A DNA stretch of 64,000 nucleotides from Flavobacteriaceae bacterium (GCA_030726725.1 JANRDC010000016.1:29565-93564), one strand, 5' to 3'. Positions 28,170-37,618 are shown, numbered from the stretch's first letter. Notes: generated by a model not told the origin, from the letters alone. Numbers and translations: made by a program.

Positions 28170-29208
28170 TTTTGTTGGGTTCAAAGAGTTTTAGTTTTTG
28201 CCACCAAGGAGTTTTTCGCTCCAACAGCAGCAGATCGACGAACATCAAAAATAATCCAATCCCCACAAACCAGCCAAATTGGTCTTCAAAGTCAGAAAAT
28301 TCTTCAGCGGCAAATGCGGTCTTGTCCAGTTGCCCCAAGTCCTCCATCAAGGCGGACACCACGGTTTCAGTCTGGTCAAATGCGTAGTATTGGCCCCCCG
28401 CTTGTTCAGCCAAGTCCTTCAGCAAGGACTCGTTTCTCCGCGTAATGACGACTTCGCCGTTTTCGTCCTTTTTGAGTTGTTGGGTAATGCCCCGCTCTTT
28501 GATGGGTATTGGCCCTCCTTTTTCTGTGCCCACACCCACAGTAAATATGCGCACACCAGCGGCTTTAGCTTGGGCTACTGCTTCCGCTACATCGATTCCC
28601 TCGTGGTCTTCTCCATCGCTGATCAACAGCAGCACTTTGCTGGTTGGATCTTCGGCGATAAAATAACCCGAGGCAAGTTCAATAGCCTCTCCCAAAGCCG
28701 TTCCTTGGGAGCTGATCATGTCGGTGTTGATCGAGGACAAAAACAGTTGGGCCGCTCCGTAATCCGTCGTGATGGGCAACTGGGGTACGGCCCAAGCAGC
28801 GTAGGCAATGATGCCTATGCGGTCGCCTGTAAGTTGCTGGGTTATTTGTTCCACTAAGTGTTTGGCTCGGTCCAGACGGTTGGGGGCCACATCTTCGCAC
28901 AGCATACTCTTGGACACGTCGATGGCAAATACCAGATCAATGCCTTCTCGCTGTACTTTCTTTCGCGCGATCCCTGCTTTAGGGTTGACCAAAGCCAAGA
29001 TTAAGCTGCTGACCATCAGCGCAAAAACCAAGGCTTTTAGACGAACTTTTAGACCTGACCTGTTCGGGGATAAACGACTTAAGTCACCCCGCGTGGCAAA
29101 TGCTTTTTGGGTTTTGATCTGCCACCATTGATGCCAAAAGAACACCAAAGCGGTCAGGACCAAAAGCCCAAACAGGTAAAAGTATATTGGTTCATCCCAA
29201 ACAATCAT
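28162..29208 (-). CDS. batB: BatB: membrane-anchored von Willebrand A domain protein
   Basis: A 348-residue inner-membrane protein: two N-terminal transmembrane helices, a VWA domain with the MIDAS motif DVSKSM (near residue 80), the threonine of SQGTALGEAI and the ISDGEDHEG loop, then a C-terminal transmembrane helix. The metal-ion site should bind a partner protein. Start ATG at 29208 directly overlaps the batA stop (TGATG); the longer frame up to 29274 lies within batA. Confidence 0.9.
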   Translation of the reverse strand: MIVWDEPIYFYLFGLLVLTALVFFWHQWWQIKTQKAFATRGDLSRLSPNRSGLKVRLKALVFALMVSSLILALVNPKAGIARKKVQREGIDLVFAIDVSKSMLCEDVAPNRLDRAKHLVEQITQQLTGDRIGIIAYAAWAVPQLPITTDYGAAQLFLSSINTDMISSQGTALGEAIELASGYFIAEDPTSKVLLLISDGEDHEGIDVAEAVAQAKAAGVRIFTVGVGTEKGGPIPIKERGITQQLKKDENGEVVITRRNESLLKDLAEQAGGQYYAFDQTETVVSALMEDLGQLDKTAFAAEEFSDFEDQFGWFVGIGLFLMFVDLLLLERKTPWWQKLKLFEPNKNE

Positions 29209-30209
29209 CAGACAAAACTTTTTAACCAGGTGTGTTGTAACAACCAGTACAACACCCAAATGAATAACGCCCACAACACCAAGGGTCGATAGAGCTCTTG
29301 GGTCGTGGTGAATTTAAACTCTTCAATTTCTGTTTTTTCGAGTTGATTGATCTCGTTGTAGATCGCTTCAAGTTCCTGGTTGTCTTGAGCGCGAAAATAT
29401 TGGCCTCCTGTTTTTTCAGCGATGCGTTTCATCAAAGTCTCGTCGATTTCGACTTGTTGCATGGCGTATTGAAAGCTTCCATCAGGGTTGATAGCTACGG
29501 GAAACTGAGCGTTTCCGTTAGTCCCCACCCCGATGGTATAGGTTTTAATGCCGTATTCCACAGCGAGTTCTGCGGCGGTCAGCGGCTCAATAAAACCCGA
29601 GTTATTGACCCCATCGGTGAGCAAAATCACCACTTTGCTTTGGGCTTTGGATTCTTTAAGTCGGTTCACTGAAGTAGCTAGCCCCATACCGATGGCCGTT
29701 CCATCGTTGAGTCCTCCGTATTGTATTTCATCTAAAGCCCTAAGCACCAAGCCTTTGTCCGATGTGATGGGGGTTTTGGTATAACTTTCTCCAGCATAGA
29801 CCACCAGTCCAATACGGTCGTTGGGACGGCTTTCAATGAAAGTGGCGGCAATTTTTTTAAGCGCTGTGAGTCGATTGGGCTTTAAGTCCTTGGCGAGCAT
29901 GCTCGAGGAAACGTCGATGGACATCACGATATCGATACCGCGCGTGGTTTTTGTTTTGGTTTGGGTCGAAACGATTTGCGGTCTAGCCAACGCCAAAATC
30001 ATCCCCCCTAGCGCCAGTATTCGCAGCGCGTTTAGCGCGAAAGAAAGACGGGACACCCAGCGATGCACAGGAACACCTTGATGACCAGAAATCAACAAAG
30101 GAGCTTTGGTTTTGTTGCGGCTCCACCACATCCACGCCGCAGCGAGCGGAAGCGCTAACAACAGCCATAACCATTGGGGCTGAGCCCATGTGATGTCATT
30201 CCAGTTCAC
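29208..30209 (-). CDS. batA: BatA: membrane-anchored von Willebrand A domain protein
   Basis: A 333-residue VWA protein, paralogous to BatB: N-terminal transmembrane helices, MIDAS motif SIDVSSSM (near residue 93), NDGTAIGMGL and LLTDGVNNSG, then a C-terminal helix. It starts with GTG at 30209, overlapping the stop of the previous gene by four bases (GTGA). Adjacent batA-batB with a MoxR ATPase and a DUF58 protein is the classic MoxR/VWA arrangement, in which the ATPase is thought to remodel VWA-bound partners. Confidence 0.9.
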   Translation of the reverse strand: MNWNDITWAQPQWLWLLLALPLAAAWMWWSRNKTKAPLLISGHQGVPVHRWVSRLSFALNALRILALGGMILALARPQIVSTQTKTKTTRGIDIVMSIDVSSSMLAKDLKPNRLTALKKIAATFIESRPNDRIGLVVYAGESYTKTPITSDKGLVLRALDEIQYGGLNDGTAIGMGLATSVNRLKESKAQSKVVILLTDGVNNSGFIEPLTAAELAVEYGIKTYTIGVGTNGNAQFPVAINPDGSFQYAMQQVEIDETLMKRIAEKTGGQYFRAQDNQELEAIYNEINQLEKTEIEEFKFTTTQELYRPLVLWALFIWVLYWLLQHTWLKSFV

Positions 30210-31804
30210 GGGGTTTCTTTGAGTTGGATGGATTGAATAATTTCTTGTGCAGTGGTAGCTGCATAGGGCTCGTCTTTAGGCCAATGCACCCAGATCAGCT
30301 GTGCAAAACCATTGCCGCCAAACAGCAGCAGCGCATAGGATTTTTTGTAGGTATCTCCCGAGGCTTCAAAGTCCATCTGCCCAAAAACCTGTACTCCTTG
30401 CACCTCATCTTGGGTGGTGTGGGGTGTTTGTTCGGTCAAAATATTTTTCGCGCCCATCGTTTCCATCATTTTAAGCGCTTCTTCTCCCAGTGCATCAAAA
30501 TCTGGTGCTTTTTCATCCGGCCATTGCAGGGTATGCACCCATACATGTACCAATTCCGGGTCAGGGGTGTAGGCAAATAACTGCGCTTGGGTAGCACCCG
30601 CGTATTTGGGCGCATTATCTTGGCGTACTAATACATCTGGTGTTGAGATCCAAACCGACGGAAAACCATACCCACTGATCAGCCTGGGCGATTCGTTTTG
30701 AATTTTGTGCGGGTTAAAAGTGACCGTATCCCAAAAACGCTCGGGCCCTGTGTACATCAGCAGACCCACGAAAAGCGCCAAGACTCCGATACCTGAACCG
30801 ACCAGTATCAGTTTTTTGCGCCGCGCTTTGCGGTAGGCTTCCAAGGCGGCGAGACGTTGGGCCTCGTTGTACAATTCCTCTTCTGTTGGCTCAGGCAGTG
30901 CCTCTTGGGCTTTCACCACCCATTGCGCCAAAATATCTCGATCCAATTCAGCCTGTTTGCGCTCAGGTGTAGCCCGGGCAAATTTGACCAAATCCGCGGT
31001 CTTTAACACGGCGTCAAAAGCCGCCAGGGCTTCTTGATCCAAGGCGAGCTTTCCTTGTTCGCGCAGGTTTTCCAGTTTCTCCATCAGCTCCTCGCTGGTG
31101 CTTTCCAAGGCAGAAATATGGACCTCGTCCTCAAGATAAGCGCGCACAATTCCGGTGAGCTCTGTGTAATACGCTTTGTATTCCTCTCGGATCAAATAGG
31201 GAGATTGAGCGAGTTTTTCCAACCCCAGCAAGGCCCGCTCCAAGGGGTCAAGAACAGCTTCTGCGGCTTGTTTTTTCTTCCGTCTCCAATAGATTAGACC
31301 GTATCCTCCAGCGCCCAACAAGGCCAATACCCCCAGGATCCACATCCAAAGCGGAGTTACCCAAACGCGCTCCACTTCTCGAATGGGCTTAGCGGGGTAG
31401 AGTTTTTGTTTGGTGGTGTCCACGGCTACGTCAGATACCTGCATAGAAAAGGGAGCTGTCTGCAGCCAAAGGGTGTCCAATTGCACCCGAAGTCCTGGGT
31501 GATTATACGTGCCTGAGTCGTACTGAGAAATCGCGTATTGTTTGATCAATTGCCACAAGCGCTCCTGTTTTACCGTGTCTGTTGTTGTAGTGCCAATGAC
31601 CTCAAAAGGAGCAAACGCCTGATCTTCAGGGAAGCGCACTGAGTCCCCTGGTTTGACGGATACGGTAATGGTGTACGTTCTCTTCTCCCCAATTTTTAGG
31701 GTGGTAGCATCTAGTTTTCCCACAGCGCTAGGCGCTGCTGTCTGTGCCTGGACCGAACCAAGCAACAGAAAAAAACCGATTATTCCATACAGCAAACGCT
31801 TCAT
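30206..31804 (-). CDS. Bat operon membrane protein of 532 residues (BatD/DUF4381-like, with extra C-terminal domain)
   Basis: Signal peptide at residues 1-20 (SVQAQ), a BatD-like beta-sandwich domain (about 25-135), a transmembrane helix near 152-170, a helical cytosolic region (about 185-330) that resembles DUF4381, a second transmembrane helix near 338-358, and a C-terminal domain of about 160 residues (from SGYGFPSVWIST) that would lie outside the cytosol. I do not recognise that last domain with certainty. The gene overlaps DUF58 by one base and batA by four, so it belongs to the same translation-coupled operon. Confidence 0.75.
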   Translation of the reverse strand: MKRLLYGIIGFFLLLGSVQAQTAAPSAVGKLDATTLKIGEKRTYTITVSVKPGDSVRFPEDQAFAPFEVIGTTTTDTVKQERLWQLIKQYAISQYDSGTYNHPGLRVQLDTLWLQTAPFSMQVSDVAVDTTKQKLYPAKPIREVERVWVTPLWMWILGVLALLGAGGYGLIYWRRKKKQAAEAVLDPLERALLGLEKLAQSPYLIREEYKAYYTELTGIVRAYLEDEVHISALESTSEELMEKLENLREQGKLALDQEALAAFDAVLKTADLVKFARATPERKQAELDRDILAQWVVKAQEALPEPTEEELYNEAQRLAALEAYRKARRKKLILVGSGIGVLALFVGLLMYTGPERFWDTVTFNPHKIQNESPRLISGYGFPSVWISTPDVLVRQDNAPKYAGATQAQLFAYTPDPELVHVWVHTLQWPDEKAPDFDALGEEALKMMETMGAKNILTEQTPHTTQDEVQGVQVFGQMDFEASGDTYKKSYALLLFGGNGFAQLIWVHWPKDEPYAATTAQEIIQSIQLKETP

Positions 31805-32670
31805 CAGTGACGTTGTTTAAAATATCCCAGCAGTTTGGCCACGTAGTCTTGACCTAACTCAATGTCAACCCGGCCACAGCCAGACTTTTTATGGGCTTGT
31901 TGAAAATAGGCAGTTTGTGCGCTAAATGAATCTTCAAATGCTTTTCGAACTGCTTTTGAACCGCTGGCCATCCAGCGAACCGCCCCCGTTTCCGCATCTT
32001 GAACGGGAATCAGCCCCAGGTTCATCCATTGAGCATCTCTGGCGTCGAAGACCCTGATGCCGGTAATGTCGTGCTTCTTCCCGGTGATTTGAAGGGTTTT
32101 TTGGTATCCGGAACACATAAAATCCGACAGGGTAAACACAATGGCTTTCTTCTTGAGTGCGTTGCCCAAAAAGGCCAATGGCTCAGAAAGATCGGTGCCT
32201 TTCCCCTGGGGTTGAGCCTCCAACAGTTCTCGGATGATGCGCAACACGTGTCCTTTGCCTTTTTTGGGCGGGATAAAACGCTCCACACGGTCAGAGAACA
32301 AGAGCAATCCCACTTTATCGTTGTTTTGTAGGGCAGAAAACGCTAAAGTTGCTGCGATTTCCGTCAAGATTTCGCGTTTGCTTTGGCCTTTGGTGCCAAA
32401 AATTCCTGAGCCGCTGATGTCTACCAAAAGCATCATGGTCAGTTCGCGCTCCTCCTCAAAAACCTTGACAAAAGGCTCGTTGTAGCGCGCGGTGACGTTC
32501 CAATCGATGGCGCGGACGTCGTCCCCAAATTGATAGGGCCGCACCTCGCTAAAGGTCATACCTCTACCTTTAAAGGTAGAATGGTATTCGCCCCCAAAAA
32601 GGTTGTCAGACAACCTGCGGGTTTTAATCTCGATTTTGCGTACTTTTTTGAGCAGTTCCTTGGTTTCCAT
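31804..32670 (-). CDS. DUF58 domain protein (VWA-like)
   Basis: A 288-residue cytosolic protein of the DUF58 family. The hallmark GMTFSEVRPYQFGDDVRAIDWNVTAR segment (about residues 37-62) is followed by a VWA-like fold with the degenerate MIDAS LVDISGSG (near 87). DUF58 genes nearly always accompany MoxR ATPases. It lies 8 bases after moxR and overlaps the next gene by one base. Function is unknown beyond that partnership. Confidence 0.9.
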   Translation of the reverse strand: METKELLKKVRKIEIKTRRLSDNLFGGEYHSTFKGRGMTFSEVRPYQFGDDVRAIDWNVTARYNEPFVKVFEEERELTMMLLVDISGSGIFGTKGQSKREILTEIAATLAFSALQNNDKVGLLLFSDRVERFIPPKKGKGHVLRIIRELLEAQPQGKGTDLSEPLAFLGNALKKKAIVFTLSDFMCSGYQKTLQITGKKHDITGIRVFDARDAQWMNLGLIPVQDAETGAVRWMASGSKAVRKAFEDSFSAQTAYFQQAHKKSGCGRVDIELGQDYVAKLLGYFKQRH

Positions 32671-32678
32671 ACCAGGGT

Positions 32679-33680
32679 TTACGGCACTTCAACAGTATTG
32701 ACAATGCGGTTGATGATTTCTTCTGTGGTCACATTTTCTGCCTCGGCTTCATAGGTAAGACCGATGCGGTGTCTGAGCACGTCGTGCACCACCGCACGCA
32801 CATCGTCTGGCACCACATATCCGCGGCCCTTGATAAAGGCAAAACATTTGGCCGCCATGGCTAGGTTGATACTTCCCCTAGGCGAAGCCCCAAAACTGAT
32901 CAATGGCTGCAAGTCTCCCAGCTTGTATTTGTCAGGAAAACGGGTGGCAAAAATCAGGTCCAAAATGTATTGTTCAATCTTTTCATCCATATAGACCGTG
33001 CGCACAGATTTTTGGGCATCCAAAATTTGTTGGGTTGTCACGACGGCTTTCACTGGTTCGTGGGTGCCGGAAAGATTTTGTCTCATCACCAGTTGTTCTT
33101 CACTCATTTTGGGGTAAGTGATGACTGTTTTCAGCATAAATCGGTCTACCTGTGCTTCGGGAAGTGGGTAAGTACCCTCTTGCTCTACGGGGTTTTGGGT
33201 GGCTAGTACCAGGAAAGGTTTGTCGAGTATAAATGTTTCATCCCCAATAGTTACCTGCTTTTCTTGCATCGCTTCCAACAGCGCTGATTGAACTTTGGCT
33301 GGTGCTCGGTTGATCTCATCGGCCAATACAAAGTTGGCAAATATCGGACCCTTCTTGATCGAAAAGTCGTTTTGTTTGATGTTGTAGATCATGGTCCCGA
33401 CCACGTCTGCGGGCAGTAAGTCAGGGGTAAACTGAATACGGCTAAAACTTCCTTGCACCGCTTTGGCCAAGGTGTTGATCGCTAGTGTTTTGGCCAATCC
33501 CGGAACCCCTTCCAATAAAATGTGTCCTTGTCCGAGCAATCCGATCAACAGACGTTCAACCATCTGTTTTTGTCCGACAATCACTTTGTCCATCTCCATT
33601 TTAAGCAGCCCAATAAAGGCGCTGTCTTTGGCGATTTGTTCTTGAATCGCCTGCATGTCTACAGGGGTATTTTCTGGCAT
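32679..33680 (-). CDS. MoxR-type AAA+ ATPase
   Basis: A 333-residue AAA+ ATPase heading the Bat operon. Walker A is LEGVPGLAKT (near residue 55), Walker B VLADEINRAP (near 118), sensor 1 VLATQNP (near 157) and the MoxR signature EAMQEKQVTIG follows Walker B. MoxR proteins act as chaperone-like ATPases together with VWA proteins, here DUF58, BatA and BatB. Length is typical. It is the first gene; no consensus -7 box was found in the divergent gap upstream. Confidence 0.93.
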   Translation of the reverse strand: MPENTPVDMQAIQEQIAKDSAFIGLLKMEMDKVIVGQKQMVERLLIGLLGQGHILLEGVPGLAKTLAINTLAKAVQGSFSRIQFTPDLLPADVVGTMIYNIKQNDFSIKKGPIFANFVLADEINRAPAKVQSALLEAMQEKQVTIGDETFILDKPFLVLATQNPVEQEGTYPLPEAQVDRFMLKTVITYPKMSEEQLVMRQNLSGTHEPVKAVVTTQQILDAQKSVRTVYMDEKIEQYILDLIFATRFPDKYKLGDLQPLISFGASPRGSINLAMAAKCFAFIKGRGYVVPDDVRAVVHDVLRHRIGLTYEAEAENVTTEEIINRIVNTVEVP

Positions 33681-33825
33681 AGTTGTTTGATTTGTTGGGT
33701 GTTGTACAAAACGGCTGCAATTAAAAAATTAATTGATCGCGATCCCGTTAATGATAGGTTAAAAAATCGACAACCCCCTTATTTTTATCAACATTTTACC
33801 GATATAATCCCTAAATTCACCCTTT
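33681..33825. promoter_or_regulatory. divergent intergenic region between moxR and the aldo/keto reductase
   Basis: AT-rich, must carry promoters for both directions, but no perfect TAnnTTTG box was found. It contains a perfect 10-base palindrome GATCGCGATC (33735-33744), flanked by AATTAATTTTTTAATT-type AT palindromes; the palindrome is a candidate operator. Confidence 0.4.
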
Positions 33826-34701
33826 GTGAAGCCCGTGAATTCTTTTTCTAAAATCATTGCCGGCACCATGACCTGGGGTCTGTGGGGCGCCCGCTTGGAT
33901 ACCCAAGCCATGACTCGTTTGATCCATGAGGTCGTCGATACCGGAATCACCACCTTTGACCATGCAGATCTGTACGGCGACTACACCAACGAAGCAGACT
34001 TTGGTCAGGCTTGGTCGCAAACCGGGATCCCCAGAGACCGAGTGCAGTTGATCTCCAAGTGCGGTATTGCGCATGTGTGTCCACAGCGTCCTTTCGAGGT
34101 AAAACACTACAACTACAGCGCCGCTTATATTGAAAACGCCTGTGACACCACCTTGGAAGCGCTTCAAACCGATTACCTAGACCTTTATCTATTGCATCGA
34201 CCTAGTCCACTTTTGGATCCAGAGCAAGTGGCACTGGCGGTGGAAAGACTATTGCAAAGCGGTAAAATCAAAACCTTTGGCTTGTCCAATTTCACACCGA
34301 TTCAGGTTGATTTGATTCAAAAGCACTGCGGTGTTTCCGCCAATCAGATCGAGATTTCTTTGACCATGAGGGATGCGCTGTACAATGGCCAGCTGGATCA
34401 GTGTCTCAAAGATCAAATCATTCCTATGGCCTGGAGCCCATTGGGCGATTTGGTTCGGTCCAATACTGTAATTCCAGAGGCGCTGACCAACGTCTTAGAA
34501 GAAGTAGCCGCAAGCCGTGGATTGACCACTGCTCAAGTGGCCTTGGCCTGGCTGGCCCAACATCCCGCCGGGATTATTCCTGTCGTGGGGAGTACGAAAC
34601 CTCAGCGATTGGCCCAGGCGATGGAAGCCATGGACATCACATTGACCCTAACAGAGTGGTTTTCCCTTACTGAGGCGGCCACCGGAAAACCATGCCCTTA
34701 A
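33826..34701 (+). CDS. aldo/keto reductase
   Basis: A 291-residue NADPH-dependent reductase of the YdhF-like group. Catalytic Asp and Tyr are in DHADLYGDY (near residue 45), Lys in ISKCG (near 77), and His in LLHRPSPL (near 124); the cofactor part is in IIPVVGSTKPQRL. Substrate unknown. Start is GTG at 33826, or GTG at 33835 with a three-residue shorter product. Four bases separate it from the SDR gene, forming a redox pair. Confidence 0.88.
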   Translation: MKPVNSFSKIIAGTMTWGLWGARLDTQAMTRLIHEVVDTGITTFDHADLYGDYTNEADFGQAWSQTGIPRDRVQLISKCGIAHVCPQRPFEVKHYNYSAAYIENACDTTLEALQTDYLDLYLLHRPSPLLDPEQVALAVERLLQSGKIKTFGLSNFTPIQVDLIQKHCGVSANQIEISLTMRDALYNGQLDQCLKDQIIPMAWSPLGDLVRSNTVIPEALTNVLEEVAASRGLTTAQVALAWLAQHPAGIIPVVGSTKPQRLAQAMEAMDITLTLTEWFSLTEAATGKPCP

Positions 34702-34705
34702 ACAG

Positions 34706-35479
34706 ATGAAACACACCAAAGAACAACCTTTATGCGCCTTGGTTACGGGGGCTTCCAGCGGAATAGGTCAAGCAACAGCCCAAGCATTGGCCCAACTGGG
34801 CTACCGATTGGTGATTTGCGGCAGGAATGAATCCGCACTCAACACATTGGCTCGGGAACTCTCGACATTAACCGAGGTACAGTCCTTGGTCTTTGATGTG
34901 AGCGATAAATCCGAGGTACAAAAAGCCATTAATAGCCTACCAGAACCCTGGGCATCCATCGATATTTTGATCAACAACGCAGGTAATGCCCACGGTTTGG
35001 ATCCGATTCAAGGAGGCGACTCAGATGATTGGGACGCGATGATCGACAGCAACATCAAAGGGGTGCTTTATGTGACTCAGGCCGTCTTACCACAGATGAT
35101 CCAACGGGGTCAAGGGCATGTGCTCATGGTGGGTTCCACTGCAGCTAAGGAGGTCTACCCCAAAGGAAATGTCTATTGCGCCACCAAAGCTGCTGTGGAC
35201 GCTTTGGCACAAGGAATCCGAATGGACCTCAATGGAACGGGGATCAAAGTAGGGGCCATACATCCAGGAATGGTGCACACTTCGTTTAGTGCGGTGCGAT
35301 TTAAAGGCGATCAAACCCGTGCAGCAGCGGTTTATCAAGGATTGGATCCGCTTCAGGCCCAGGACATAGCCGAATTAATTGTTTTTATCGTGTCCAGACC
35401 CCAACACGTGAATATCGCTGATTTAGTCGTCATGCCTACCGATCAGGCCTCCAGTACCATCGTTGCGCGCAAGCTATGA
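34706..35479 (+). CDS. short-chain dehydrogenase/reductase
   Basis: A 257-residue classical SDR. The NADP(H) motif TGASSGIGQATAQAL is at residues 14-28, NNAG near residue 90, the catalytic Ser in VGSTAA and the YxxxK pair in YCATKAAVD near 157. It looks most like the YdfG / 3-hydroxy acid dehydrogenase group, which act on serine and related hydroxy acids. It overlaps the next gene by four bases (ATGA). Confidence 0.87.
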   Translation: MKHTKEQPLCALVTGASSGIGQATAQALAQLGYRLVICGRNESALNTLARELSTLTEVQSLVFDVSDKSEVQKAINSLPEPWASIDILINNAGNAHGLDPIQGGDSDDWDAMIDSNIKGVLYVTQAVLPQMIQRGQGHVLMVGSTAAKEVYPKGNVYCATKAAVDALAQGIRMDLNGTGIKVGAIHPGMVHTSFSAVRFKGDQTRAAAVYQGLDPLQAQDIAELIVFIVSRPQHVNIADLVVMPTDQASSTIVARKL

Positions 35480-36615
35480 TCAACAAGCGTCTTTTGGTAA
35501 AAAACCTGCTGGCCCATCACGGGGAAAACAGTTTTTACGACAAAAAAAGACGCATCGATATCTCCACCAAAGAAGGGAAAGCTAAGTTTTTAAAACACGT
35601 TTGCGCCCTGGCCAACAGCAACCCAAAAAACAACGCCTATATTTTGATCGGTGTTGAAGACCAGAACAATGAAGTGGTTGGGGTTGATTTTTTTGACGAC
35701 AGCCGCATACAAAATCTGGTCAACGCCTACCTCAATCATCCGCCCCAGATCATCTATGAAAATATCTTGTTTCCAGCCCTGCCCCCAGGCAAAGTGGTGG
35801 GCCTGGTGACCATTCGTTCGCTGGGCGCAGTTTGTTCTCTGCGCAAAAACATATGGAAGTATTGGGGCGGTACAGTGTTTATTCGAGAGGGCAGCATCAG
35901 CTTGCCCAAAGACACCGGTGTCGTGTTGCCGGACATCAATACCCCCACAGTGAGTTCCATTGAGCTTCAGGCGCAAAACAGTATTGGGCTGACCTTGGAC
36001 GGAGTGATGGATTTTATGGTGCACCGACACAAAGACCTCGAATGCCACTATAAGGTGTTTGTCGAACAGTTTGTCGTTTGTTGGGCAGGGATTCCCAAAA
36101 CCGTCAAAGGAATTACCTATTATTCCAGGGTTGATATCGAAATGATCACCGAGCAGGTCAAGCTGTTTTACTCCGCATTAGACGAGGTAGAGATCGCTGC
36201 AGATGATCGGTCTTTGACCATTACTGAGTATGTGCGTCTGGGGTTAGGTCACCAAAAAAAGTATTTTCCTTTTGAAACCACCCGACTGCAGTTTTCGGAC
36301 AATGGCCGCTATACCCTAGCGTCTGAATTGATTTTTCAACCGCCTCAATACAACAAAAAGACCCTTTTGCACTTGCAAAACACCTCGCTTCAGCTGATGC
36401 GAAAGGTAGAAAAATCGGCAACTTTTGCCCCTTTGGAGTTAGAAGAGTTGTCCGCAGTCCCCGAGATATTTTTGCTTTGTTACCTCAATGAAATTCCAGG
36501 GGTTTTGGAGCTGATGGAACAAGCCAAAGACTTGCTTCGCCCCGAACATCCCAAAGTGTATGCAGCGATGAAAGAAGCGCTGAGGATTTTGCGCAAAGTA
36601 AAATACAATCAGTAG
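35476..36615 (+). CDS. AlbA_2 (Schlafen-type) domain protein
   Basis: A 379-residue protein with an N-terminal AlbA_2/divergent ATP-binding domain: KFLKHVCALANSNPKNNAYILIGVED (about residues 37-62) with the typical GVxD ending and the VVGLVTIRS strand. The rest (about 160-379) has no motif I recognise. Such proteins are often called ATP-binding or transcriptional regulators; the biochemical role is unknown. Coupled to the SDR gene and ending three bases from convergent kinase gene. Confidence 0.75.
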   Translation: MINKRLLVKNLLAHHGENSFYDKKRRIDISTKEGKAKFLKHVCALANSNPKNNAYILIGVEDQNNEVVGVDFFDDSRIQNLVNAYLNHPPQIIYENILFPALPPGKVVGLVTIRSLGAVCSLRKNIWKYWGGTVFIREGSISLPKDTGVVLPDINTPTVSSIELQAQNSIGLTLDGVMDFMVHRHKDLECHYKVFVEQFVVCWAGIPKTVKGITYYSRVDIEMITEQVKLFYSALDEVEIAADDRSLTITEYVRLGLGHQKKYFPFETTRLQFSDNGRYTLASELIFQPPQYNKKTLLHLQNTSLQLMRKVEKSATFAPLELEELSAVPEIFLLCYLNEIPGVLELMEQAKDLLRPEHPKVYAAMKEALRILRKVKYNQ

Positions 36616-36618
36616 GTA

Positions 36619-37563
36619 TTACAGGTCTGCCTGTGTGGGCAGCGCGGCAATCGCCCCAAATTTTTGGGTGGTAAACGCTCCAGCTGCATTGGCCTTGGCC
36701 ACCATTTGCCGCAACAGTTCGGGTTGGGCCAAAGCTTTTTTCGGGGATTCAGTTTCGGCCAATTGTTGCAGCAAACAGCCGATAAACGCGTCTCCGGCAC
36801 CAGTGGTGTCCACCGCTTTTGCAGCTACCGAGGGAACCAATACACCTCCACCAAGCGTGCTTACCCAGGTGCCTTCAGCCCCCAAAGTCACACAAATCAC
36901 CGGGCATCCCAGCTGATGTAGGTAGGCACATGCTGCCGACAGCTCTTTTTTGCCGGACAACAGCAGTGCTTCCTCATGACTGAATTTACACAAGTCAGCG
37001 GCCGCGATAAATGGAAGACATTTCTGCACGAATTCAGTTTCGTTATTTTTCCACAGGTCTGTGCGAAAGTTGGGGTCGAAACAAATGGTGCAATCGCCAG
37101 CTTGGGCATCGATGAGATAACGTCCGTAGGCATCTTCCAACGGGCCACCCAAAAAGGAAGTAGCCGCGCCAAAATGAACCATCGAATCTTGTAGTTGTTT
37201 TCCTAAGGAGGATTGGTAACTCAGGGTTTGATCTGCTCCACGTGAAAACACAAAGTCGCGTTCTCCGTCAGATGCGATGGACACAAAGGCCAGTGTGGTA
37301 AAGGTCTGACTTCTTTGAGCGGTGGAGACGTCAACCCCGTGAGCCATCAGGGTGTCCATCAGGAATTGACCAAAAGCATCTTGACCTACAGCGCCTACAA
37401 AAACGGCAGATCCGCCCAGCTTGCTGATCGCACAGGCTACATTGGCTGGGGCGCCACCGGCTTTTTTGGTGAATTGAACCGCTTGGGTCAGGTCTTTTCC
37501 TTGGTTTTCGGCAACAAAATCGATCAGGAGCTCCCCGATACAGTAAACCTTTTTCATCTGCAT
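36619..37563 (-). CDS. PfkB family kinase, fructokinase-like
   Basis: A 314-residue ribokinase-fold sugar kinase. N-terminal YCIGELLIDFVAE and KKAGGAPANVACAISKLGG (near residue 40) fit the fructokinase group; the C-terminal signature DTTGAGDAFIGCLL has the catalytic Asp. ATG at 37563 is used; ATG at 37557 gives MKKVYCIGELL and is equally plausible. No sucrose or mannitol genes are adjacent. The leader carries an attenuator-like pair of alternative hairpins. Confidence 0.87.
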   Translation of the reverse strand: MQMKKVYCIGELLIDFVAENQGKDLTQAVQFTKKAGGAPANVACAISKLGGSAVFVGAVGQDAFGQFLMDTLMAHGVDVSTAQRSQTFTTLAFVSIASDGERDFVFSRGADQTLSYQSSLGKQLQDSMVHFGAATSFLGGPLEDAYGRYLIDAQAGDCTICFDPNFRTDLWKNNETEFVQKCLPFIAAADLCKFSHEEALLLSGKKELSAACAYLHQLGCPVICVTLGAEGTWVSTLGGGVLVPSVAAKAVDTTGAGDAFIGCLLQQLAETESPKKALAQPELLRQMVAKANAAGAFTTQKFGAIAALPTQADL

Positions 37564-37584
37564 GGCTTTGAGGCCCAAAGAAAA

Positions 37585-37618
37585 ACAAACCCGATGGGTT
37601 TACCAATAGTCGGTTTGT
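37585..37618 (-). promoter_or_regulatory. attenuator-like alternative hairpins in the fructokinase leader
   Basis: On the minus strand, AAACCC-ATC-GGGTTT (37601-37587) is followed by G and T5, resembling a weak terminator. The upstream ACAAACC (37618-37612) can instead pair with GGTTTGT (37591-37585), which contains the 3' arm of the first hairpin, so the two folds exclude each other. Ligand or effector unknown. Confidence 0.3.

Noticed and set aside
28279..28857. 192-codon frame antisense to batB
   Set aside because: Overlaps the VWA domain coding region; no independent support.
35476..36615. AlbA_2 protein as an antiviral defence gene
   Set aside because: Such domains occur in many non-defence proteins and the neighbours are ordinary oxidoreductases.
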